A stretch of DNA of 44,563 nucleotides from Amycolatopsis echigonensis (GCF_014174495.1 NZ_JACJHR010000075.1:1-44563); one strand, 5' to 3'. Positions 31,307-39,465 are shown, numbered from the stretch's first letter. Program-made: numbers and translations. The notes: a model not told the origin generated them from the letters alone.

Positions 31307-31906
31307 GAGAGCAAGAGTTGGTACGAGCGTGCAACTTCTTTTCGTCACACCGGCCGGGGGCCTCCCGCACACCCGGCCGGGTGTCGCGCAAGCGTTCGGC
31401 GGACCCGGAAAATGCGCCCGCGACCTGGCTGCTAACTTCATCGGCAACGCGAAAAAGCATTCTCGCCGCCCATTCGCGAACAGTTTTTCATATTTCTGCG
31501 CCGACCTTGGAGTTCTCCGGTCGAAGCGGCAGCGATTCCCCGGAGAAACGGGAGCGGACCCGAAAGCGGGCGGCGGTGCGTGCGTGGGGGAACGCCACGG
31601 TCGGACGAGCGAGAGGTCGCGTCCCGACGGGGTGATGAAGGTAATCGATCACGAACTACGCCTGTGTGAGTGAGCGATACCGCCATTCGGGCAATCTGAC
31701 TACCATGAGTCAGATTCAGGTCCGCGGTCCGTGATTGTCGGGGGACGCGCAAGCTGTCCACGTTAATCAATTGCGGGCCGGTTCCCGGTTCTTGGATTCG
31801 GCACGTAAGGGTTAGAAAACCTCCCTATCCGGTGATCGGCTGGTGTTGGGCCGACACGGCGGGTATCGATTTACCCGGCAGGTCCCAGAGGCCAGGGAGG
31901 TAAAGA
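31307..31906. other. 600-base gene-free region with several hairpins
   Basis: Small open frames on both strands here have no ribosome binding site and poor codon use. Visible structure: AATCTGACT (31693-31701) and AGTCAGATT (31708-31716) form a perfect 9-bp hairpin with loop ACCATG. A branched leader occupies 31819-31906 (listed separately). The stretch 31450-31500 is relatively AT-rich (AACAGTTTTTCATATTTCTG). A small RNA or long 5' leader is possible. Confidence 0.5.
31819..31906 (+). promoter_or_regulatory. Candidate structured RNA leader sequestering the Shine-Dalgarno site
   Basis: ACCTCCCT (31819-31826) is the exact complement of AGGGAGGT (31894-31901), which contains the ribosome binding site six bases before ATG 31907. 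Between them are two further stems: TCGGC/GCCGA (31836-31840, 31850-31854) and CGGGTA/TACCCG (31860-31865, 31872-31877). Together they make a three-way junction closed by the ribosome binding site itself, as in translational riboswitches or thermosensors. The ligand, if any, is unknown and I match it to no known class. Confidence 0.55.
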
Positions 31907-32464
31907 ATGAAAGGCAAGATCGGGAGGATCATCGCGGTAGTAGCCGCGGCCAGTCTGCTGGCCGTCGGCACTTCGGGGATGGCCTCCGCGAGCCCGGCGG
32001 GCGGCAAAGGCTCCTCGGCCACGCAAGCCGTCGCCGCGCAGGTGCTGCAGATGCGTGACGACCTGACCAAGGTGGCGTACGCCGGGGATGTCGCGAAGAC
32101 GAGGGCGGACCTCACGCGGCTCAGTCCGGTGCTCGCGGACATCGCGGCGGGCAAGCGCTACCAGGTCCAATCCGAAACCCAGCAACTCTCGTCGGCGGCG
32201 AAGGTCCGCGCGGACGAGTCCAACCGGCTCCTCAGCGACCCGACGGCGACGCCGCGGCAAATCCCGCCGTTGCCGATCCCGCCGCTGCCGGACCTGCCCG
32301 GACCGCTCAAGGCGGTGAGCGACCTGATCAAGGGTTTGCTCGCCACGGTCACCAGCCTGCTCGGCGGTCTGCTCGGCGGGGTGCCGGTGCCGCCGCTTCC
32401 GGTTCCGACGCCGCCGCTGCCGACGCCGCCGGTGCCCGCGCCGGTTCCCGTTCCGGGGGCCTGA
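31907..32464 (+). CDS. Secreted protein with Pro-rich C-terminus, unknown function
   Basis: This 185-residue protein has a Sec signal peptide (KGKIGRIIAVVAAASLLAVG, likely cleaved after Ala28 in ASA). A helical domain of about 90 residues follows (VAAQVLQMRDDLTKVAYAGDVAKTRADL). Next come a hydrophobic stretch (SDLIKGLLATVTSLLGGLLGG) flanked by proline repeats, and a tail built of PxPP and PVP units. No family is recognised. The Pro-rich tail could span or bind the cell wall. The ribosome binding site is strong but can pair with upstream RNA. Confidence 0.85.
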   Translation: MKGKIGRIIAVVAAASLLAVGTSGMASASPAGGKGSSATQAVAAQVLQMRDDLTKVAYAGDVAKTRADLTRLSPVLADIAAGKRYQVQSETQQLSSAAKVRADESNRLLSDPTATPRQIPPLPIPPLPDLPGPLKAVSDLIKGLLATVTSLLGGLLGGVPVPPLPVPTPPLPTPPVPAPVPVPGA

Positions 32465-32491
32465 GCGGCCTGACCAAGAGGGGAAAGGCTC

Positions 32492-32524
32492 GGAGCCTGG
32501 TGCGGTTCGCCCGCGCCAGGCTCC
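32492..32524. terminator. 14-bp hairpin after the secreted protein gene
   Basis: GGAGCCTGG (32492-32500) pairs with CCAGGCTCC (32516-32524), continued inward by TGCGG/CCGCG (one G-T pair) to a 5-base loop. It lies between convergent genes; no clear T-run follows. Confidence 0.8.
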
Positions 32525-32569
32525 GTTCCATGTCCGGGCTGGGGCGCCGGTGCGGACCGGCGACGCCGC

Positions 32570-33622
32570 TCAGGACCGCTTGGCGAGTCCCACCCGCAGT
32601 GCGCCGGCCATCTCGGCGATCGCCTCCCGGAACCGCGACCCGACCCCGGCGAAGTTGAGGAATCCATGGATCAGGTCGGCCTGCCGGCTAAGCGCCACCG
32701 GTACGCCCGCCGAGCGCAGTTTTTCCGCGTACGCCTCGCCTTCATCGCGCAGCGGGTCGAAGCCCGCGGTCACGATGTAGGCGGGCGGGAGTCCACTGTG
32801 GTCAGACGCGAGCAACGGCGACATCCGCGGGTCGGCCTTGTCGACACCCTCGGGCGCGTAATGCCCCTCGAACCACACCATCGCCTCGTCGGTGAGGAAG
32901 AGGTCTTCGCCGAAGATCTCGCGGGACCGGCGTCGCGTGGTGAAATCGACCGCCGGGTAGATCAACAGCTGGAACGCCGGCGCCGGGCCGCCGCGCCGCG
33001 TCGCCTCCAGCGCGACGACGGCGGACAGGTTGCCGCCCGCGCTGTCGCCGCCCACCGCGATCCGGTCCGGGTCCGCGCCGAGGTCGGCCGCCTTGGCGTG
33101 TGCGTAGTCGAACGCGGCCAGCGCGTCCTCCACCGGCCCGGGGAACGGGCTTTCCGGAGCGAGCCGGTACTCCACTGACAGCACCCGGACCCCGGCATGC
33201 TTCGCGAGGTAGCGCGCGGCGTTGTCGTGGGTGGCCCGGCTGCCGATGACCCATCCGCCGCCGTGGAAGAACACCAGCAGCGGCGACGGTTCCGGCAGAC
33301 CGGCCGGGGTGTAGAGGGTGGCGTCGAGGGACGCCTCGCCGGACGGAATGGCGACGTCACGCGTCGCCACCGGCTCGATCCGCTTGCCGTTCACCAGGTG
33401 CTGGCTCGCTTCCAGCAGCGCGCGGGACTGCTCGACCGACCCGTTGACCAGCGAAGCACCGCCCAGCTTCTGCAACTTCAGCAGCAACTGGGCGTCGAGA
33501 GCGAGTTCCTGGCCGTCCAGTCGCAGCGGCGCACCGGCGATCAGTCTGCGCACCGGCCGGGGCAGCCAGAACAAGAACTGCGCGGCGGCAGCCTGGGCGC
33601 GGATCTGCGGCGGAATGGCCAT
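32570..33622 (-). CDS. Alpha/beta hydrolase, hormone-sensitive lipase family
   Basis: This 350-residue esterase or lipase has HGGGW (120-124) as oxyanion hole and the nucleophile Ser194 in GGDSAGG. The acid is in GFDPLRDEG and the His in HGFLNF near the C-terminus. ATG 33622 has GGAGG seven bases upstream; the frame is open to 33697 but has no such site there. No signal peptide is present, so it is cytoplasmic. Likely substrates are short-chain carboxyl esters; the true one is unknown. It is divergent from the FMN reductase gene. Confidence 0.94.
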   Translation of the reverse strand: MAIPPQIRAQAAAAQFLFWLPRPVRRLIAGAPLRLDGQELALDAQLLLKLQKLGGASLVNGSVEQSRALLEASQHLVNGKRIEPVATRDVAIPSGEASLDATLYTPAGLPEPSPLLVFFHGGGWVIGSRATHDNAARYLAKHAGVRVLSVEYRLAPESPFPGPVEDALAAFDYAHAKAADLGADPDRIAVGGDSAGGNLSAVVALEATRRGGPAPAFQLLIYPAVDFTTRRRSREIFGEDLFLTDEAMVWFEGHYAPEGVDKADPRMSPLLASDHSGLPPAYIVTAGFDPLRDEGEAYAEKLRSAGVPVALSRQADLIHGFLNFAGVGSRFREAIAEMAGALRVGLAKRS

Positions 33623-33718
33623 CGTTCCTCCTCGAACGCCGGATGGGCTGAGGTTACTTGCCAGTAGGGACGTTGGTCCAGTCGGCATGTGACCCAAGCC
33701 TCCGTCTCAGATCCTGGT

Positions 33719-33751
33719 CCTCTACTTAGGTAGAGGGGTTAGCCTCGACCT
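33719..33751 (+). promoter_or_regulatory. Palindromic operator and leaderless promoter of FMN reductase gene
   Basis: CCTCTAC (33719-33725) and GTAGAGG (33730-33736) are a perfect inverted repeat around TTAG. TAGCCT (33740-33745) lies six bases before GTG 33752, giving a leaderless start. The palindrome occupies the spacer and -35 side of this promoter, so a repressor bound there would block it. Confidence 0.6.
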
Positions 33752-34324
33752 GTGACTTCCGCCAAAAGCGTCAAGGTGCTGGGTATCGGCGGCTCGCTGC
33801 GAGAGGGCTCGCAATCCGAGCGCGCGTTGCGCATCGCGCTCGCCGCTGCCGAGGAACGCGGCGTCGTGACCGAGCTGATCCCGGGCCCCGAGCTGGTCCT
33901 GCCGTTCTACGACACCGCCGTCCCGGAGCGGGACGAACGCGCGCGGAAGCTCATCGAGGGCGTGCGCCAGGCGGATGGGCTAATCGTCGTCTCTCCCGGC
34001 TACCACGGCGGGCTGTCCGGGCTGGTCAAGAACGCCCTCGACTACATCGAGGACCTCCGCGAGGACACCCGTCCCTATCTTGACGGCCGCGCGGTGGGCC
34101 TCGCCGCCGTCGCGTACGGCTGGCAGGCCGCGGTCACCACGCTCGAGCAGCTCCGCACGATCACGCACGCTCTGCGCGGCTGGTCCACGCCGTTGGGCGG
34201 TTCGATCAACTCCGCCGAGACGAAGTTCGACGAGGGCGGCGGCGCGTCGGACGAGAAGAGCGTCCGCACGCTGCGGCTCATCGGGGAGCAGGTCGCGGAA
34301 CACGCGCTGCTTCGCGCACGCTGA
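33752..34324 (+). CDS. NADPH-dependent FMN reductase
   Basis: This 190-residue flavodoxin-fold enzyme has the FMN phosphate loop GSLREGS (14-20). SPGYHGGLSGLVKNALDYIEDL is the family's second flavin-contact segment. It would reduce FMN, azo dyes, quinones or chromate with NADPH in the cytoplasm. It starts at GTG 33752 with no ribosome binding site, consistent with leaderless mRNA. Together with the following Ohr and Dps genes it forms a redox-stress group, though a weak hairpin (34338-34361) separates them. Confidence 0.92.
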   Translation: MTSAKSVKVLGIGGSLREGSQSERALRIALAAAEERGVVTELIPGPELVLPFYDTAVPERDERARKLIEGVRQADGLIVVSPGYHGGLSGLVKNALDYIEDLREDTRPYLDGRAVGLAAVAYGWQAAVTTLEQLRTITHALRGWSTPLGGSINSAETKFDEGGGASDEKSVRTLRLIGEQVAEHALLRAR

Positions 34325-34337
34325 GGTTTCGCCTCCT

Positions 34338-34361
34338 CACCGCCCGGTTATTCCGGGGGTG
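34338..34361 (+). terminator. Weak hairpin after FMN reductase gene
   Basis: CACC-G-CCCGG (34338-34347) pairs with CCGGGGGTG (34353-34361) with one bulged base and a 5-base loop. There is no T-run. Confidence 0.45.
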
Positions 34362-34456
34362 ATGACTGCCATGCCGGGGCACTGTTCCGCGGATGCGGGG
34401 CGTTGAACTCACTGAGACGCTGACTCCGGAGGCGTCCCAATGAGGAGGTAACACGC

Positions 34457-34879
34457 ATGGCCGAGCCGATTTACACCGCTGTCGCGACCGCGCGAGGAGA
34501 AGGGCGCAACGGCGACGTGACGTCCTCGGACGGCGTGCTGGACGAGTCGCTGGCGATACCCAAGGAGATGGGCGGTCCCGGCGGCGACAAAACCAACCCG
34601 GAGCAGCTGTTCGCCGCGGGGTACTCCGCGTGCTTCCTGAGCGCGCTGCAGGCCGTGGCCCGGCAGGCGAAGGTGGCGCTGCCGGCCGCGACGGTGACCG
34701 GTTCGGTCAGCGTCTTCAAGAAGGACGCCGGGTTCCAGCTGGGCGTGCGGCTCGACGTGTCGCTGCCCGGCCTGGCGAAGGCCGACGCCGACCAGCTGGT
34801 CGAGCAGGCGCACCAGGTCTGCCCGTACTCCAACGCGACCCGCGGCAACATCGAGGTGGAGCTGACCACCACCGTCTGA
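34457..34879 (+). CDS. ohr: Organic hydroperoxide resistance protein (Ohr/OsmC family)
   Basis: This 140-residue peroxidase detoxifies organic hydroperoxides using two cysteines: C59 in GYSACF (peroxidatic) and C122 in VCPYSNATRGN (resolving). The supporting Arg (near residue 17) and Glu49 (NPEQLFAAGYS) are present. The VCPYSNATRGN ending distinguishes Ohr from OsmC. GAGGAGGT precedes ATG 34457. No OhrR-type regulator gene or clear OhrR palindrome is adjacent. The Dps gene starts 26 bases after its stop, so both are probably one transcript. Confidence 0.95.
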   Translation: MAEPIYTAVATARGEGRNGDVTSSDGVLDESLAIPKEMGGPGGDKTNPEQLFAAGYSACFLSALQAVARQAKVALPAATVTGSVSVFKKDAGFQLGVRLDVSLPGLAKADADQLVEQAHQVCPYSNATRGNIEVELTTTV

Positions 34880-34905
34880 ACCAAGACAGAGGAGGGACAC
34901 CCGAG

Positions 34906-35382
34906 ATGACCACTTCCCCGATCAAGAGCCCGCTTTCCGATTCGGACAAGGAGATCACCGGCAACGCGCTGCAGGCGACGCTGACCGACCTGATCGACCT
35001 GTCGCTGATCGCGAAGCAAGCGCACTGGAACGTCGTGGGCCAGAACTTCCGCAGCGCGCACCTGCAGCTCGACGAGCTGGTGTCGACCGCGCGGCAGTAC
35101 GTCGACGAGGTGGCCGAGCGGGCCGCCGCGATCGGGGTTTCGCCCAACGGCAAGGCGAAGACCGTCGTGGCGAGCTCCGGTGCGCCGGAGTACCCGGACA
35201 ACTGGCAGTCCGTCCAGTCCACCATCGCCGCGATCGTCGACACTCTCGCGGCGCTGATCGAACGGCTCCGCAAGCGCATCGACGAAACCGACAAGAGCGA
35301 CCTCGTGACGCAGGATCTGTTCATCGAGATCGCCCGCGCGCTGGAAGAGGCGCACTGGATGTGGCAGGCGCAGCAAGCCTGA
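34906..35382 (+). CDS. dps: Dps family ferritin-like DNA-protection protein
   Basis: This 158-residue protein should form a 12-subunit shell that oxidises and stores iron, sparing DNA from Fenton damage. The inter-subunit ferroxidase ligands are visible: H40 in AKQAHWNVVGQNF, H52, D56 in LQLDEL, and D67/E71 in YVDEVAERAAAIG. GAGGAGG lies about 10 bases before ATG 34906. The N-terminal tail is short with few basic residues, so DNA binding may be weak. Ohr and Dps share a peroxide theme. Confidence 0.94.
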   Translation: MTTSPIKSPLSDSDKEITGNALQATLTDLIDLSLIAKQAHWNVVGQNFRSAHLQLDELVSTARQYVDEVAERAAAIGVSPNGKAKTVVASSGAPEYPDNWQSVQSTIAAIVDTLAALIERLRKRIDETDKSDLVTQDLFIEIARALEEAHWMWQAQQA

Positions 35383-35398
35383 CCACACCTCTCCTGGA

Positions 35399-35436
35399 GA
35401 AAAGCCGTCCGCCTTCGCCGCGGGCGGCTTTTCTTT
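35399..35436 (+). terminator. Terminator of the ohr-dps unit
   Basis: GAAAAGCCGTCCGC (35399-35412) pairs with 35420-35433 (one G-T pair) around a 7-base loop, followed by TTTC. It is a classic intrinsic terminator. Confidence 0.9.
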
Positions 35437-35466
35437 CGTCCGGTGGTCGTCGCGGACGCCCGGCAG

Positions 35467-35479
35467 TAGGTTCGCTGAC
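35467..35479 (+). promoter_or_regulatory. Leaderless -10 box of glutamate decarboxylase gene
   Basis: TAGGTT (35467-35472) is seven bases before ATG 35480 and no ribosome binding site is present. Confidence 0.5.
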
Positions 35480-36871
35480 ATGGTGCTGCATCAGGGGAAA
35501 CAAGATCGGGCAGACCGGAAGACCGGCACGAATCCGTTGTACGCCGGGAGCAATCTGGCGCTCGCCGCGGATTTCACGATGCCGCGCGACCGGCTGCGGG
35601 ACGATTCGCTGCCGCCGGACACGGCGCTGCAGCTGGTGCGCGACGAGCTGATGCTCGACGGCAACGCACGGCTCAACCTCGCCACGTTCGTCACGACGTG
35701 GATGGAGCCGCAGGCTCGCGAGCTGATGGCCGAATGCGTCGACAAGAACATGATCGACAAGGACGAGTACCCGCAGACCGCGGAACTCGAGCGGCGCTGC
35801 GTCAACATCCTCGCCGACCTGTGGCACGCGCCTGATCCCGCCGACATCATGGGCTGCTCGACCACCGGGTCGTCCGAGGCCTGCATGCTCGCCGGAATGG
35901 CGCTGAAGCGGCGCTGGTCGAAGCTGGGCCGCACCGGGAAGCCGAACCTGGTGATGGGCATCAACGTCCAGGTGTGCTGGGAAAAGTTCTGCGAATACTG
36001 GGAAGTCGAGCCGCGGTTCGTGCCGATGGAGGGCGACCGGTACCACCTGTCCGCGGAAGAAGCGGTCAAGCTCTGCGACGAGAACACCATCGGCGTCGTC
36101 GCCATCCTCGGGTCGACCTTCGACGGCAGCTACGAGCCGGTCGCGGAGGTCGCGGCCGCCCTCGACGCGCTGCAGGAGCGGACCGGCTGGGACATCCCGG
36201 TGCACGTCGACGGCGCGTCCGGCGCGATGATCGCCCCGTTCCTCGACGAGGACCTGGAATGGGACTTCCGGCTGCCGCGCGTCGCGTCGATCAACACCTC
36301 CGGGCACAAATACGGCCTCGTCTACCCCGGCGTCGGCTGGGTCGTGTGGCGCGACAAGGCGGCGCTGCCCGAGGAACTGGTCTTCAACGTCAACTACCTC
36401 GGCGGCGACATGCCGACCTTCGCGCTCAACTTCTCTCGTCCTGGCTCGGAAGTCGCCGCGCAGTACTACACGTTCGTCCGGCTGGGTCGCGAAGGTTTCC
36501 GTGCGGTGCAACAAGCTTCGCGCGACGTGGCGACGTATCTGGCCGACGAGATCTCCAAGCTCGATCCGTTCGAACTCCTCACCCGCGGTGACCAGTTGCC
36601 GGTTTTCGCGTTCACGACGCGTTCGGATGTCACCTCGTTCGACGTCTTCGACGTTTCCCGTCGGCTCCGCGAACGGGGCTGGCTCGTGCCCGCGTACACG
36701 TTCCCGGACAACCGCACCGACCTGGCGGTGCTGCGGGTCGTCGTCCGCAACGGCTTCACGCACGACCTGGCCGACCTGTTGCTAGGCGACTTGAAGCGCA
36801 TCCTTCCGGAGCTGAACCGGCAGCCGTCCCCGCAGCACGACCCAGCCACGTCGACGGGATTCCACCACTGA
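35480..36871 (+). CDS. gadB: Glutamate decarboxylase (PLP-dependent)
   Basis: This 463-residue enzyme converts glutamate to GABA and CO2, consuming a proton. The PLP-binding Lys is K277 in NTSGHKYGL. The cofactor-ring contact HVDGASG has D244, and GCSTTGSSEA (125-134) holds the phosphate. Length and order match bacterial GadA/GadB. The N-terminal FTMPRDRLRDDSLPPDTALQ region is the typical lid segment. No glutamate/GABA antiporter gene is adjacent, so the enzyme may serve GABA metabolism as much as acid resistance. Confidence 0.94.
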   Translation: MVLHQGKQDRADRKTGTNPLYAGSNLALAADFTMPRDRLRDDSLPPDTALQLVRDELMLDGNARLNLATFVTTWMEPQARELMAECVDKNMIDKDEYPQTAELERRCVNILADLWHAPDPADIMGCSTTGSSEACMLAGMALKRRWSKLGRTGKPNLVMGINVQVCWEKFCEYWEVEPRFVPMEGDRYHLSAEEAVKLCDENTIGVVAILGSTFDGSYEPVAEVAAALDALQERTGWDIPVHVDGASGAMIAPFLDEDLEWDFRLPRVASINTSGHKYGLVYPGVGWVVWRDKAALPEELVFNVNYLGGDMPTFALNFSRPGSEVAAQYYTFVRLGREGFRAVQQASRDVATYLADEISKLDPFELLTRGDQLPVFAFTTRSDVTSFDVFDVSRRLRERGWLVPAYTFPDNRTDLAVLRVVVRNGFTHDLADLLLGDLKRILPELNRQPSPQHDPATSTGFHH

Positions 36872-36901
36872 TCGCTACCAGCGAGTACTCCGCCTCGCTG
36901 C

Positions 36902-36934
36902 CCTCCACCGCCCTCAACGGAGTGGCTTCGCCAC
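36902..36934. repeat. 33-base dispersed repeat, copy 2
   Basis: It matches 17826-17858 at about 30 of 33 positions with an identical 17-base core CGGAGTGGCTTCGCCAC. It lies 19 bases before the start of the TIGR03085 gene, where the core's small hairpin could influence initiation. Confidence 0.6.
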
Positions 36935-36952
36935 GCAGTACTGTTCCTAGAC

Positions 36953-37579
36953 ATGGGCCTTGCCAAGGATGAACGCCAAGCGCTGAGCGACCTCTTCGAG
37001 CAGCTCGGCCCGGACGCCCCGACCCTGTGCGAGGGCTGGCAGACGCGGGATCTGGCCGCGCACCTGGTCGTACGCGAACACCGGCCGGACGCGATGCCCG
37101 GGATCCTGGTGCCCGCGCTCGCCGGTCACACGCAGCGAGTGCAGGACGGGGTCGCGGCGCGCCCGTGGGACGACCTGGTCGCCCAGGTGCGTCGAGGCCC
37201 GTCGCGCTTCTGGCCGACGTCGATCGGGCCGGTGGACGAGGTGGCGAACAGTGCCGAGTTCCTGGTGCACCACGAGGATGTCCGCCGGGCGCAACCGGAT
37301 TGGACCCCGCGCCCGGCCGACCCTTCGCGAGACGGTGCGGCCTGGCGGCTGGCGACGCGGATGGCGAAGCTGAACCTGCGCAAATCGCCGGTCGGGGTGG
37401 TGCTGCGGACTCCGGACGGCCAGTCGGCCTCGGTGAAGTCGGGGGCTCCGGTGGTGACCGTGGTGGGAGAGCCGGTGGAGCTGCTGTTGTTCGTCTTCGG
37501 CCGGGATGCGGTGCGGGTGGAGTTCGAAGGGGACGAGGCCGCGGTGGCGCAGTTGAAGGGCGCTAAGCGCGGGCTGTGA
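36953..37579 (+). CDS. TIGR03085 family (DinB/MDMPI-like) protein
   Basis: This 208-residue protein begins with the family's sequence: LCEGWQTRDLAAHLVVREHRPDAMPGIL. The His residues of AAHLVVREHR and of FLVHHEDVRRAQ can bind a divalent metal in the four-helix DinB/maleylpyruvate-isomerase-like fold. The C-terminal domain (GVVLRTPDGQSASVKSGAP) resembles an SCP-2-like part. Relatives are thought to be thiol- (mycothiol-) dependent transferases; the substrate is unknown. TACTGT about 8 bases upstream may be the -10. Confidence 0.85.
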   Translation: MGLAKDERQALSDLFEQLGPDAPTLCEGWQTRDLAAHLVVREHRPDAMPGILVPALAGHTQRVQDGVAARPWDDLVAQVRRGPSRFWPTSIGPVDEVANSAEFLVHHEDVRRAQPDWTPRPADPSRDGAAWRLATRMAKLNLRKSPVGVVLRTPDGQSASVKSGAPVVTVVGEPVELLLFVFGRDAVRVEFEGDEAAVAQLKGAKRGL

Positions 37580-37582
37580 GAC

Positions 37583-37612
37583 CGGGCCGTCCAGGAAACC
37601 CTGGACGGCCCG
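37583..37612. terminator. Perfect 13-bp hairpin between convergent genes
   Basis: CGGGCCGTCCAGG (37583-37595) pairs exactly with 37600-37612 around AAAC. It separates the TIGR03085 gene from the S9 peptidase gene, whose stop is at 37618. Confidence 0.85.
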
Positions 37613-37617
37613 CACCC

Positions 37618-39465
37618 TCAGCGCATTCCCAACGCCCGCAAGGCGAAGTACACCTCAATGGACGTCTGCTTGATCGTCTCGGCGATCACCAGCGAGCCGT
37701 GTCCCGCGTCGTAGCGGTAGAACTCGTGGGGTGCGTTGCGTTTCGCGAGGCGGTCCAGGTAGTTCTCGATCTGCCGGATCGGGCACCGCGGGTCGTTGTC
37801 GCCGGCCAGGATGAGCACCGGGGCGGCGACCGCGTCCACGTACGTCAGCGGCGAGCATTCACGGTACACCGCGGGCACGTCCTCCGGGGAGCCGCCGAAC
37901 AGGGCGCGGTCGAACGAGCGCAGCTGTTCCATCTCGTCCTCGTACGCGGCCACGTAGTCGGCCACCGGAACGCCCGCGACACCAGCGGCCCACCGCGTCG
38001 GCTGGGTGCCCAGCGCCAGCAGGGTCAAATATCCGCCCCACGAAGCGCCGTTCACGACGCACTTGTCCTTATCGGACAGTCCACTTTCGACCGCCCAGTC
38101 ATGGACCGCCGCGACGTCTTCCAGTTCGGTCAGGCCCGGGCGGCCTTCGATGGCGTCCCGCCACGCCGAGCCGTAGCCGGTCGAGCCGCGGTAGTTCACC
38201 TCGACCACGGCGAATCCGGCGTCCAGCCACGTCGCGCGGTAGGCGGAGAACCGGTCCTCGTCCGCCGCGTGCGGGCCGCCGTGCAGCGAAAACACCGTCG
38301 GCAGCGGGCCTTCCGGGGCGTCTGCGGGCCGGGAAACCAGCGCGTGGATCCGGCCGCCGACGCCCTCCACGAACGCGTCGGTGACCGGCGACGAACCCGG
38401 GGCGCGCTCGCCCGGCGGCGTCAGCAACACGGAGTCGGTGCCGTCGGCCGCGCGGGCACGGACGGCGGCGGGCTCGGCGGCGCTGGACCACGAGTACTCG
38501 ATAGTGCCGTCGGGCCGCACGCCCGCGCCGCCGATTCGTCCGGCCGGAGTGTCCACAGCGGACAGTTCGCCGGTGTCGAGGTCGTAGCGGTACAACGAAC
38601 TGCGTGCCTGGTGGAAATGCACGACGAGCAGGGCGCGCGCGTCCGGATACCAGTCCGCGACGACCTCGCCGGGCAGGTCGATCAGCAGTTCGGTTTCGGT
38701 GTCCGCCCGCACGTCCCAGATCAGCAGTTCTTCGCGACCGCGGCGTTCGTGCAGGACCAGCAGGCGCTGGTCCCCCGGCAGCGGCGAGAACTCCAGCGCC
38801 TGCAAGCCTTTTCCTTCGCCGTCCCACTTCTCCGCGACGGTCGTGAACCCGTCGGTGGACAGCACTCGCAAGGCCGGGTGCCGGGAATCGCCGTGCTCGG
38901 AATGGGAAATAGCGAGCAGGCTTTCGTCGCGGGACATGGACGCGATTCCCGCGTCGTCCGCGTGCTGGTAAAACCGCTCGGTGACGCCGTCGATTTTCGC
39001 GAACAGTTCGCTGCCGTCGTCGGTCGAGACACCGGCGGCGATGACTCGGCGGCCGATTTCGAGTCCGGCCGGATATCCGTCATGAATGTCGGGCAGTGCT
39101 TTGACGGCCGCGGAGCTGTCGCCGTCGAATGGCTGGCTGCGCCAGGACCCGAACTCGTCGCCGTCGGTGTCGTCGAACCACCAGATGGCCGTTCCGTCGG
39201 GCGAGGGGGTCGCGTGCAAGGTGCCGTTGGGCCGGTTGGTGACGCGCCGGTGACTGTCGGTGGCCCGGTCCCACGCGTACACCTCCCATACGCCACTGGC
39301 GTTGGAGACGTACACGTTGGCGTCGGGCGCGTCGCGGGCCCATTCGGGCACCGAGATGCGCGGCGCGTGGAACCGCGCCAGCCAGCGCTTTTCGGCTTCG
39401 GGGTCGTCGAACAGGCGGTCCGGGACCACCGCGGGCGGATTTTGGTTGCCTGACTGCGTGCTCAC
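37618..39465 (-). CDS. S9 family serine peptidase (prolyl oligopeptidase family)
   Basis: This 615-residue enzyme is cytoplasmic (no signal peptide). Residues from about 50 to 350 form a beta-propeller with repeated blade motifs (VYVSNASGVWEVYAWD, AIWWFDDTDGDEFGSW). The C-terminal alpha/beta hydrolase domain carries Ser475 in GASWGGY, an Asp in GDNDPRCP near 556 and His589 in AGHGSLV. It cleaves peptides or acyl-peptides of limited size. The start is GTG 39465 with a leaderless-type -10 (ATCCTG complement, 39472-39477) six bases upstream. It is back to back with the methyltransferase gene. Confidence 0.94.
   Translation of the reverse strand: MSTQSGNQNPPAVVPDRLFDDPEAEKRWLARFHAPRISVPEWARDAPDANVYVSNASGVWEVYAWDRATDSHRRVTNRPNGTLHATPSPDGTAIWWFDDTDGDEFGSWRSQPFDGDSSAAVKALPDIHDGYPAGLEIGRRVIAAGVSTDDGSELFAKIDGVTERFYQHADDAGIASMSRDESLLAISHSEHGDSRHPALRVLSTDGFTTVAEKWDGEGKGLQALEFSPLPGDQRLLVLHERRGREELLIWDVRADTETELLIDLPGEVVADWYPDARALLVVHFHQARSSLYRYDLDTGELSAVDTPAGRIGGAGVRPDGTIEYSWSSAAEPAAVRARAADGTDSVLLTPPGERAPGSSPVTDAFVEGVGGRIHALVSRPADAPEGPLPTVFSLHGGPHAADEDRFSAYRATWLDAGFAVVEVNYRGSTGYGSAWRDAIEGRPGLTELEDVAAVHDWAVESGLSDKDKCVVNGASWGGYLTLLALGTQPTRWAAGVAGVPVADYVAAYEDEMEQLRSFDRALFGGSPEDVPAVYRECSPLTYVDAVAAPVLILAGDNDPRCPIRQIENYLDRLAKRNAPHEFYRYDAGHGSLVIAETIKQTSIEVYFALRALGMR

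Noticed and set aside
31580..31660. Resemblance to a c-di-AMP (ydaO) riboswitch (GGGGGAACGCC ... GGGGTGATGAA)
   Set aside because: The other conserved parts of that class, including the 3' half, are missing, and the downstream gene is not a cell-wall hydrolase. The similarity is too weak.
31438..31770. 110-codon minus-strand frame in the gene-free region
   Set aside because: No ribosome binding site, composition unlike real proteins here, and it overlaps the hairpin-rich promoter region.
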